From NCBI GenBank assembly GCA_007695225.1, contig REED01000071.1:1-36536 (forward strand): 36,536 bases of DNA, read 5' to 3'. Made by a program: the position numbers and the translations under genes. Below the pieces are notes generated by a model. It saw only the letters and a list, made by a program, of their open reading frames with translations. It was not told the DNA's origin and searched no databases. This DNA is from Gemmatimonadales bacterium. Its GTDB lineage: Bacteria > Gemmatimonadota > Gemmatimonadetes > Longimicrobiales > Gaopeijiaceae. This document shows positions 1 through 6,784 of this stretch, piece after piece (position 1 is the first letter of the stretch; every line of letters begins with the position of its first letter).

Positions 1-962
1 TGCATGGCGTTCAGATTCTGGACCGCCTGCCCTGCGGCCCCCTTCCCCAGGTTGTCCAGCGCGGCTCCCAGGAGGACCACCGGAGCTCCAGTCTCCTCGG
101 CCTCTACGGCCCCCAGGACCAGCCGGTCCGTGCCCACGACCGCTGTCAGCTCAGGAAGACCGTCCGCCAGGATCTGTACCACCGGCTCCTCCTGGTACCG
201 GGAAGACCAGACCTGCTGGATCCTTCCGGCGTCCACCCCTGGAAGGACCGGCAGGACGATGGTCTCCAGGATTCCACGGGGAAGGGGGAGGAGGTGGGGC
301 TGGAAGAGGATCTGGAGCCGGGAGCCCATCAACGCCCGCATCTCCTTCAGGTGCCGATGCCGGTTTCCCCAGCCGTAGGCCTTGAAGTTCCCCGCCACCT
401 CGGCGAATAGGAGATCACGTCGGGGCGCCCGGCCCGCACCGGTGACCCCCGACGCCGCGTTGACCACAGTGAGCCGATGGGGGTCCACCACGCCCGCCTC
501 CAGGAGGGGGAGAAGGGAGAGGAGGACGCCCGTGGGGTAGCATCCGGGGTTGGCCACCAGGCGGGCCTCCTCCACCTGCGGGCGGTTCCACTCGTTGAGA
601 CCGAAGACGGCCTCGGCTTCCCCGCCGGATCCGGGCCGGTGGTCGGCGGTGAGGTCCACGATCCGGGGTCCCTGGGGGATCCTCTGCACCCAGTCGGCCG
701 CCTTCCCGTGGGGGAGGCACAGGAAGAGGACCTCCACCTCCCGTGCCTGCTCCTCATCCGGTGGCGTGTACGGTACACCGGGACAGGGGGACGCAAGGCC
801 GGCCTCCCCCCGGGACGTGGCGAATGCCACCTCCACCCCCGGATGACGCCCCAGAAGGAGAAGGAGTTCCCTCCCGGTATACCCGCTCCCCCCGATCACA
901 CCCACCTCGACCGGTGAGGGAAATTCATTTCCTGCCCGGGACTGCATCGGATTGGTTTGCAT
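1..962 (-). CDS. argC: N-acetyl-gamma-glutamyl-phosphate reductase, 3' end outside window
   Basis: ArgC reduces N-acetyl-glutamyl phosphate to the semialdehyde with NADPH, the third step of arginine synthesis. Translating the minus strand gives an open frame with no stop down to base 1. It shows the N-terminal nucleotide-binding motif GVIGGSGYTGREL, the catalytic-cysteine motif NPGCYPTG, ASGVTGAGRAPRR and, at the window edge, AVQNLNAM, a signature close to the C-terminus of the family. About 320 residues are present and probably 10-25 are missing. Two in-frame ATGs (962 and 947) precede the core. Neither has a clear ribosome site, so the start is uncertain by five codons. The gene lies 133 bases downstream of argR, which suggests arginine control; the rest of the arginine genes probably continue beyond base 1. 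Antisense ORFs over this gene are shadows. Confidence 0.93.
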   Translation of the reverse strand, partial: MQTNPMQSRAGNEFPSPVEVGVIGGSGYTGRELLLLLGRHPGVEVAFATSRGEAGLASPCPGVPYTPPDEEQAREVEVLFLCLPHGKAADWVQRIPQGPRIVDLTADHRPGSGGEAEAVFGLNEWNRPQVEEARLVANPGCYPTGVLLSLLPLLEAGVVDPHRLTVVNAASGVTGAGRAPRRDLLFAEVAGNFKAYGWGNRHRHLKEMRALMGSRLQILFQPHLLPLPRGILETIVLPVLPGVDAGRIQQVWSSRYQEEPVVQILADGLPELTAVVGTDRLVLGAVEAEETGAPVVLLGAALDNLGKGAAGQAVQNLNAM

Positions 963-979
963 AGGGAATGAATACGCAT
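956..979 (-). promoter_or_regulatory. Candidate ARG box at the argC start
   Basis: On the plus strand the stretch holds TTTGCAT (956-962) and AATGAATA (967-974) followed by CGCAT (975-979). These resemble the half-sites of ArgR/AhrC operators (TNTGAATNNNNATTCANA type, with TGCAT variants). The site is AT-rich in a very GC-rich setting and sits exactly over the argC start, in the argR-argC gap. Symmetry is imperfect. Known: ArgR-type repressors bind paired boxes of this kind. Inferred: autoregulated control of argC by the adjacent argR. Confidence 0.35.
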
Positions 980-1095
980 CGGAAGCCCACACGCAACGGG
1001 CAGGTCAGCCGGGTACTGCAGGTTCCAGGATGCGATCGGAGCCAGGGAGAGGACCCACCGACGGGTGGGAAAGGAGCCAGCGGGGACCTGGCCCC

Positions 1096-1551
1096 CTACC
1101 GCTTGGCCCGGGCGATGGCCTCCACCCGTTCCTTCACCGTAGCCAGGTGGTCCGAGGAGCGGAGGATGAGTAGGATGGTATCCACCCCGGCGATGGTCCC
1201 CAGGACCTCGGGCCACTCCTCCCAGTCGATCCCCAGGGCCACGGCCTGCGCACCGCCGGTCATGGTGCGGAGGACAAGGAGATTGCCGGTGCCCTCCGCC
1301 GCCAGGAAGAGGGTGGGGAGCAGGCCCTCCAGAGGCGGCGTGGTCTCCCACTCCTCGGGAAGCATGTAATAGGGCTGACCGTCGGCCCCGGTGACCTTGA
1401 CCAGCCTGAGGTCGCGGATATCCCGGGAAAGGGTGGCCTGGGTGACATCGAACCCCTGCTCTCCCAGCACCTCCCGGAGAGCCTCCTGGCTCCCGAATCG
1501 ATTTCGCTTGACGATCTCGAGAATGGCCGCCTGTCGTTCGCTTTTCGCCAT
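1096..1551 (-). CDS. argR: Arginine repressor ArgR
   Basis: This is a 151-residue hexameric transcription factor that senses arginine and represses biosynthesis genes. The N-terminal winged-helix domain (about 1-65) carries the recognition segment VTQATLSRDIRDL. The C-terminal oligomerisation and arginine-binding domain (about 80-151) ends with GTIAGVDTILLIL. The ATG at 1551 is supported by AGGAG seven bases upstream. The gene starts 15 bases after the thioredoxin stop and precedes argC, so the three are likely co-transcribed. An oddity: the usual GDDT arginine-binding pair reads GVDT (Val123-Asp124), so the first conserved aspartate is replaced. Family assignment is secure; co-repressor behaviour is not. 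Confidence 0.95.
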   Translation of the reverse strand: MAKSERQAAILEIVKRNRFGSQEALREVLGEQGFDVTQATLSRDIRDLRLVKVTGADGQPYYMLPEEWETTPPLEGLLPTLFLAAEGTGNLLVLRTMTGGAQAVALGIDWEEWPEVLGTIAGVDTILLILRSSDHLATVKERVEAIARAKR

Positions 1552-1566
1552 CGTTTGACTCCTGCT

Positions 1567-2049
1567 TCAGGGAATCCCTCCAGGTGGGTCAGTGCCGGCC
1601 CTGCCGGTGCTGGCCCTGCCCGGCCCCGCGCCCTCCCGCTCCATGCCGGCCATCTGCTTCACCCGATGGGGCTCCACCCCCCGGCTTCGATCCACTTCTC
1701 TCCCATCCTGGAAGAGCACGACGGTGGGTACGCTGGTGATCCGGTATTCCTCCGCCAGCTCCGGCGCCTCGTCGGTGTCCACCTTGACCACCAGGAGTTC
1801 CCCGGCCCTCGCACGGGCCACCTCTTCCAGGGTGGGCACGATCCATTTGCAGGGACCGCACCACTCGGCATGGAAGTCCACCAGGACCGGAACCGGAGCG
1901 CCGAGGACAGACGCACGGAAGTCCTCACCCCGCAGTGGAAGGGGGGCATCGGTCCGGAGGATGGAGCCGCACCTGGGGCACGGCCCTGTCCCCGAGGGGT
2001 CGAGGCGAACGGGTTCAAGGCTTTCGCATGACGTACAGCGTAGGATCAC
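1567..2049 (-). CDS. Thioredoxin with N-terminal zinc ribbon (thioredoxin-2 type)
   Basis: This is a cytoplasmic thiol-disulfide reductant. From the GTG at 2049 the product is 160 residues. A short zinc ribbon with C5-x2-C8 and C24-x2-C27 is followed by a thioredoxin fold (about 40-135) with active site WCGPC at 63-67 and the cis-proline loop SVPTV (P108). The tail after about 138 is Gly/Pro/Ala-rich and looks disordered. A longer reading frame to 2301 overlaps the 3' end of the TonB receptor and has no thioredoxin-like content, so I reject it. GTG 2049 lies just before the first cysteine pair, although no good ribosome site is visible. The architecture matches TrxC (thioredoxin 2). It is followed closely by argR. 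Confidence 0.9.
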   Translation of the reverse strand: MILRCTSCESLEPVRLDPSGTGPCPRCGSILRTDAPLPLRGEDFRASVLGAPVPVLVDFHAEWCGPCKWIVPTLEEVARARAGELLVVKVDTDEAPELAEEYRITSVPTVVLFQDGREVDRSRGVEPHRVKQMAGMEREGAGPGRASTGRAGTDPPGGIP

Positions 2050-2095
2050 GGAAGGGCGGGGTTGGCAGGAAAGGAGTTGGAGATACCGGGACGGC

Positions 2096-2127
2096 CGGCG
2101 ACCTGGGAATCGACTCCCAGGTTGCCG
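2096..2127 (-). terminator. Strong hairpin between TonB receptor and thioredoxin genes
   Basis: Arms ACCTGGGA (2101-2108) and TCCCAGGT (2115-2122) enclose a 6-base loop. The stem extends outward through one G-U pair and CGGC/GCCG to about 13 pairs. It lies 47 bases after the receptor stop on the transcribed strand. There is no T-tract, so it may be a Rho-assisted terminator, an RNA-stabilising hairpin or a processing site. Confidence 0.45.
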
Positions 2128-2173
2128 CCGTCGATCCGGTGGTGAGTGGGCGCACGTAAGGCGCGTGGGTCCT

Positions 2174-4942
2174 TCAGAATTCGTAGCGGAGACGGAGGAG
2201 GGCCATCCGCCCGATAGCGGGCACGCCGGCGAAGCTCCGATAGCCCGAATCAAAGGCATTCTGGACGCTGAGTTGCACCGAAGCCCCAGGGATAGCGGCA
2301 AGCCGGTATCCCATGCTCAGGTCCACCAGGGCGAAGCTCTCGACGCAGGGCTCCACCAAAGGCCCGGTCTGTCCCAGGCACTCCGTGGCCACGTAGGGCG
2401 CCGAGAGCACAGGAAACTCCGAGTTGTAGCGGAGTCGGGCCTCTCCGTTCAAGCCGCGGAGGTCGTCCCGGTACATCGCGCTGGCGCTTAGCTTCCGGGT
2501 CGGGGCGTTCAGGGCGATAAGTTCTCCGTCGGTCTCGAAGTGGTCCCTGCTGGCCCAGGATGCGGCCGCGCTCACGCTCCAGAGGTCGTTGAGGAGGAGG
2601 CGGGCCGAGAGGTCGCCCCCCCACAGCTCCACCTCGCCGAAGTTCCGGTAGGTGACCAAGAAGTCGGATCGGCCCGCGGCCGAACTCACCTCGTCGGAAG
2701 AAAGCACCCCGACGGGGATCCCCGCCATCCCGGTGACGATGTCCACCGCCGACTGCTGCGCCTGCTCCTGGGGAAGACCCCGCTCCATGAGATGCTGGGT
2801 CAGGCGCGGCACCGCGAACTGCCCCAGGCTCTGACCCTCCAGGAAGAGGAGGGGTGTTGAGGGCCGGAGGGCCGATACGAAGTTGTCCCGCTGCGAGTAC
2901 CAGACATCAGCGGCCAGGAGGAGTCTGTCTCCCAGAAGCCCCTTGTACCCCAACTCCCATGTGGTGGTGTTGGACTCCTGGATGGGAGGGAGGTTGAGCT
3001 GCACATCCCCGGTCAGGGGCCGGGGCTGCGGGGACCCCAGGACATCTACATAGGCCATCCCCACCTCTCCAGCGGAAGGGGTCTGCTGGAGGAGGAACTG
3101 GGCGGTCTGGACATCGATGGCCTGCTGCGCCTGGAGAACCCCCACCGCCAACTGCCACATGACGCTCGCTTCGGCGGGGAGGAGTCGATCCCGACCCTGG
3201 GGATTGAAGGGCGATCGCATCCCCGTGAGGGAGCCATCGGCCCGTCGGAAGGTGAACCCGGTGTCCCGGGTGCCCTGGGCCCGGAGGCCGTACCCCAGCC
3301 CCCCGAGGGCAGGATCGGGAAACGGTCCCGCGTTGATGTCCAGAAAGAGGTTCACCGAAGAGGGGGTGGAGAAGGCCCGGTTGTAGGTGGCCCGAAAGCT
3401 CTGTCCCTCCCGGGGGGAATAGACCAGGGCGGCCCGGGGGGAGAAGACGGGATCCGGAAGGACCGAGTGCCAGTCCATCCGCCCCGCCGCCACCAGGTTG
3501 AGGGTGGGGGTGAGCGCGGTCTGGGACTGGAGGTAGAAGCCAAACTCGTCGTACTGGTCCTCGTCCTCGTTCCGCCCGTGCACCGTCCCCTGGGTCTCGG
3601 GCATGGTACGGATGTAGTCGAGTCCGTAGATGAAGTCCTGTCGGTCCCATGGCGCCATCCCGTGCTGGAGCTGCCCCACCAGGAGTTGGGACTCGTCCAC
3701 GATGGGTTGACCATCCCGGAGGGTAAAGGTTTCCCCTGCGTTGCTCGTGTTCAGGTAGACCTGCGAGAAGAGGCGCCCCCGGTTCATCCGGGCCTGGTAG
3801 TGGGTCAGGGCCCAGTCCTGGACCTGGGCGGCGCCCACCCCGGTGAGTTCCACCGACTGGGAGGCGTTGGTCCGACCCACGGAGAAGACCGCGGTGGTGG
3901 CATCATCCACCTGCCAGTCGGCCCGGACCTCCCCCGACCACCGCTCCAAACCGAAGTCCCGGAGTCCGATCCGGGTTCCCGGATCCTGCTGGAGGGCTTC
4001 TTCCCGGGCCCGCACCTCCACCGGATCCCGGAATTCCCACTCATCCCCTTGGATGTACTGTCCCGACACCTTCACCCCGAAGTTCTCGGAGAGGAGCTGG
4101 GCCGTCCGGAAGTTTCCGTGGAAGAGGCTCCGCTCCCCTCCCGCCACCGAGAACGAGGTCCCCTGGCTCCGAAGGGGGGAGCGGGTGAAGATATGGAGGA
4201 CCCCGTTGGCGGTGTTGGGCCCGTAGAGGGCCGAACCGGGCCCCAGCACCACCTCCATCCGCTCCACGTCCTCGTCGTTGGAAGGGATGAAGTGCATCAG
4301 GTTCACCCGCAGCGACGGAATCCCCGCGATCCGATGGTCCGTGAGCATGTGGAGGGCTCCGGAGAAGATGTTGTTGAATCCCCGAGCCACCACGTTCCCC
4401 GCCTGGAGCCCATGGGTGGCGATGTCCACGCCGGGCACCGATCGGAGGTGGTCCGCCGGAGTGGTGGTGGGACGAAGGCGGATTTCCTCCTCGCTCACCA
4501 CGGCCACCGAGGCCGGGGCCTGCACTGCCTTCTCCTCCACGCGTCCCACCGTGGCCACGATGGGGTTCAGGACCAGCGCCCTGGAACGGAGCGAGATATC
4601 CACCGTCTGGGTCTCCCCCGCGCCGACCCGAACCGCGTCCACCCGCTGCGACTCGTACCCGAGGGTGGAGACCACCACCGCGTAGGTGCCTGCCGGAATA
4701 CGGAATGAGAACTGTCCCTGGGCGTTCGTGACGGCTCCGGTGCTCACCGTGCCCAGGAGCTGGACCGAAGCGCTGGCGATGGGAGCGCCGGTCTCGGCGT
4801 CGGTGACCCGCCCCGTGAGGGCAGCGCTCTCCTGGGACTGAGCCGTGGCCTGAACTGGAGCGAAGGCCAGAAGGGGCAGAAACAGGAGAGGGAAAAGGAG
4901 CGGGAGAGGAGGGGTGGCGGGGAACTGTAGGGAAGGGCGCAT
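2174..4942 (-). CDS. TonB-dependent outer-membrane receptor with carboxypeptidase-regulatory-like domain
   Basis: Imports an unidentified ligand across the outer membrane using TonB/ExbBD energy. From the ATG at 4942 the protein is 922 residues. A hydrophobic signal peptide (about 1-35, ending near ATAQSQ) is followed by a carboxypeptidase-regulatory-like beta-sandwich (about 38-115, TGRVTDAETGAPIASASVQL). Then come a plug domain (about 130-245, with PADHLRSVPGVDI, NDEDVERMEVVLGPGSALYG and TANGVLHIFT) and a 22-strand-type barrel ending in YEF, the aromatic C-terminus typical of BAM substrates. An upstream GTG at 4987 would put 15 polar residues before the signal peptide, so 4942 is preferred. 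The ligand cannot be read from sequence. Known: this domain order is frequent in Bacteroidota and Gemmatimonadota. A palindrome upstream may be its operator. Confidence 0.93.
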   Translation of the reverse strand: MRPSLQFPATPPLPLLFPLLFLPLLAFAPVQATAQSQESAALTGRVTDAETGAPIASASVQLLGTVSTGAVTNAQGQFSFRIPAGTYAVVVSTLGYESQRVDAVRVGAGETQTVDISLRSRALVLNPIVATVGRVEEKAVQAPASVAVVSEEEIRLRPTTTPADHLRSVPGVDIATHGLQAGNVVARGFNNIFSGALHMLTDHRIAGIPSLRVNLMHFIPSNDEDVERMEVVLGPGSALYGPNTANGVLHIFTRSPLRSQGTSFSVAGGERSLFHGNFRTAQLLSENFGVKVSGQYIQGDEWEFRDPVEVRAREEALQQDPGTRIGLRDFGLERWSGEVRADWQVDDATTAVFSVGRTNASQSVELTGVGAAQVQDWALTHYQARMNRGRLFSQVYLNTSNAGETFTLRDGQPIVDESQLLVGQLQHGMAPWDRQDFIYGLDYIRTMPETQGTVHGRNEDEDQYDEFGFYLQSQTALTPTLNLVAAGRMDWHSVLPDPVFSPRAALVYSPREGQSFRATYNRAFSTPSSVNLFLDINAGPFPDPALGGLGYGLRAQGTRDTGFTFRRADGSLTGMRSPFNPQGRDRLLPAEASVMWQLAVGVLQAQQAIDVQTAQFLLQQTPSAGEVGMAYVDVLGSPQPRPLTGDVQLNLPPIQESNTTTWELGYKGLLGDRLLLAADVWYSQRDNFVSALRPSTPLLFLEGQSLGQFAVPRLTQHLMERGLPQEQAQQSAVDIVTGMAGIPVGVLSSDEVSSAAGRSDFLVTYRNFGEVELWGGDLSARLLLNDLWSVSAAASWASRDHFETDGELIALNAPTRKLSASAMYRDDLRGLNGEARLRYNSEFPVLSAPYVATECLGQTGPLVEPCVESFALVDLSMGYRLAAIPGASVQLSVQNAFDSGYRSFAGVPAIGRMALLRLRYEF

Positions 4943-4994
4943 ATGGCTGACCCGGGTCGTGAGGGGAGAGGTCACCTCGGGGTCCACGTCCAGC

Positions 4995-5015
4995 AGTATC
5001 AGAGAATCTGATGCT
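4995..5015. promoter_or_regulatory. Palindromic operator candidate upstream of the TonB receptor
   Basis: A perfect inverted repeat ATCAGA-GAA-TCTGAT (4998-5012) extends to 21 bases with one mismatched pair (outer AG/CT). It lies 56-73 bases upstream of the receptor start, in a locally AT-rich segment with TTGCCA and GATACT-like promoter elements on the minus strand. A dimeric repressor or activator site is inferred; the regulator is not identified. Confidence 0.4.
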
Positions 5016-5057
5016 ATTCAGAAACCTTGGCAATGTATTCGTCCCGAGCCCCCCAGC

Positions 5058-5082
5058 AGGCTGTTGAACTACTGGAGGGACG
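5058..5082 (+). repeat. Copy A of a dispersed repeat end (GGCTGTTGAA)
   Basis: The plus strand reads AGGCTGTTGAACTACTGGAG followed by GGACGG. About 20 of 24 positions match a second copy on the minus strand at 9279-9304. It sits immediately after the prfC stop. The core resembles ends of small mobile or palindromic intergenic elements; it may be a decayed remnant. Confidence 0.5.
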
Positions 5083-5088
5083 GAAAGG

Positions 5089-6669
5089 CTACTCCGGCGC
5101 CATCCGGTGGAAGGACAACGCCTTTTCCCGGGTCTCGGCGGCCTGTCGCACCCATTCACTCCGGAAGAGGAGAAGGGGCTTGTCGTTGCGATCAAACACC
5201 AGGGCTGCGTCGAGGGCCGTTCCCACCCGACGGATTTCCGCGTCGGGCCCCTCCACCCATCGGGCGTCACGATAGGGCATGGGGTCGAGGCGGGCCTTCA
5301 CCCCGTACTCATGCTCCAACCGGTGGAGGAGGACATCGAACTGGAGGGTCCCCACCGCGCCCACGATGGGGGCCGGGCCGCTGACCCCATCCTGGTAGAA
5401 GACCTGCACGGCCCCCTCCTCGGAGAGTTCCTTCAGCCCCTTGTCCAGGTGCTTCCGCCGGAGGGGGTCCGGGAGCTGCACCCTGGCGAAGTGCTCCGGC
5501 GAGAAGGGGGGGATGGCCTCGAATGCGGGGGAACCCTTCGAAGCCAGGGTATCGCCGATGCGGAGGTTGCCCCGATCGTGGATCCCCACCACATCCCCGG
5601 GCCACGCCGTCTCCACCGCCTCTCGCTCCTGGCCGAAGAACTGCTGGGGTTCGGTGAGGCGGATCCCCTTCCCCGAACGGAGGTTGGTCACCGTCTCCCC
5701 GGGATTGTACCGGCCCGAACAGATCCGGGCGAAGGCCAGGCGGTCCCGGTGCTTGGGGTCCATGTTCGCCTGAATCTTGAAGATGAAGGCTGTGAAGCGC
5801 TCGTCCTCGGGGTGGATGGGGCCTTCGCTGGAGGGTCGGATGGGTGGGGCCGGAGCATACTCGAGAAAGCGCCGGAGGAAGGGCTCCACTCCGAAGTTGG
5901 TGAGGGCGCTTCCGAAGAAGGTGGGGGAGACCTTCCCGGCGGCGAACGCCGCCTCGTCCAGCCCCGCCCCCGCCATGTCCAGGAGTTCCACTTCTTCCCG
6001 CAGGCGCGCCGTGGCGGCTGCTCCCAGGAGGATCTCCACCTCCGGGTCCTCGAGCCCCGCGACCTTGGCGGGGGGACGGCTGGCCCCGTGGTCCCCCCCT
6101 TTTTCGAAGAGATGAAGCGCCCGGTCTCCCCGATCGTAGACCCCCAGGAAGTTGGTCCCGTCGGAGACGGGCCAGGTGAGGGGCGCGCAGGCCATCCCCA
6201 ATTCCGCCTCGACGTCGTCCAGGAGCTGGAGGGGAGAGACCCCCACCCGGTCGCACTTGTTGATGAAGGTGAATATGGGGATGCTCCGCAGCCGGCACAC
6301 TTCGAAGAGCTTCCGGGTCTGCTCCTCCACACCCTTCCGGTTGTCCAGGAGCATCACCGCCGAATCCGCCGCCATGAGGGTGCGGTAGGTGTCCTCGGAG
6401 AAGTCCTGGTGGCCAGGGGTGTCCAGGAGGTTGATCCGGAATCCCCGGTACTCGAACTGAAGCGCCGAGGAGGTCACCGAAATCCCCCGCTCCCGCTCCA
6501 TCTCCATCCAGTCGGAGGTGGCGTGACGAGCGGCCCGCCGAGCCTTCACCGAACCCGCAAGGTGGATCGCCCCACCATAGAGAAGTAGCTTCTCGGTGAG
6601 GGTCGTCTTCCCAGCGTCGGGATGGGAGATGATGGCGAAGGTCCGTCGTCTCCGAACTTCCTTTTGCAT
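5089..6669 (-). CDS. prfC: Peptide chain release factor 3 (RF3 GTPase)
   Basis: RF3 is a translational GTPase that recycles RF1/RF2 from the ribosome after peptide release. The 526-residue product has the usual family length (E. coli about 529). Visible motifs are the G1 P-loop SHPDAGKTTL (15-24), the switch region ERERGISVTSS, G3 DTPGHQDFS and G4 NKCD, followed by EF-Tu-like domain 2 and the RF3 C-terminal domain (GVKARLDPMPY, ending FHRMAPE). The ATG at 6669 is chosen because MQKEVRRRRTFAIISHPDAGK aligns with family N-termini. The frame stays open to 6978, but the extra part is low-complexity and overlaps the divergent gene. It is monocistronic in appearance, with repeat copy A directly at its 3' end. 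Confidence 0.96.
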   Translation of the reverse strand: MQKEVRRRRTFAIISHPDAGKTTLTEKLLLYGGAIHLAGSVKARRAARHATSDWMEMERERGISVTSSALQFEYRGFRINLLDTPGHQDFSEDTYRTLMAADSAVMLLDNRKGVEEQTRKLFEVCRLRSIPIFTFINKCDRVGVSPLQLLDDVEAELGMACAPLTWPVSDGTNFLGVYDRGDRALHLFEKGGDHGASRPPAKVAGLEDPEVEILLGAAATARLREEVELLDMAGAGLDEAAFAAGKVSPTFFGSALTNFGVEPFLRRFLEYAPAPPIRPSSEGPIHPEDERFTAFIFKIQANMDPKHRDRLAFARICSGRYNPGETVTNLRSGKGIRLTEPQQFFGQEREAVETAWPGDVVGIHDRGNLRIGDTLASKGSPAFEAIPPFSPEHFARVQLPDPLRRKHLDKGLKELSEEGAVQVFYQDGVSGPAPIVGAVGTLQFDVLLHRLEHEYGVKARLDPMPYRDARWVEGPDAEIRRVGTALDAALVFDRNDKPLLLFRSEWVRQAAETREKALSFHRMAPE

Positions 6670-6784
6670 CGTCTCGTGAGGCACGTGGTTCCAGGGATAT
6701 GGCGAAATAGGGACCGCAGACAGGGGCATGCGGGGTAGTGAGGCCGAGGGGGTCGAGCCCGATACCTCGAAAGCCCCTATTTTA

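Noticed and set aside
2050..2301. Extension of the thioredoxin to an 85-residue longer N-terminus
   Set aside because: It overlaps the receptor 3' end and a strong hairpin, and the sequence is unlike any thioredoxin leader.
3467..4708. A 413-codon plus-strand frame inside the TonB receptor
   Set aside because: It is a shadow of the receptor; its His/Val/Gly-rich sequence has no recognisable features.
5107..6588. A 493-codon plus-strand frame opposite prfC
   Set aside because: It is antisense to a clear RF3 gene and its composition (Gly/His/Arg/Pro-rich, no domain pattern) is what high G+C content gives.
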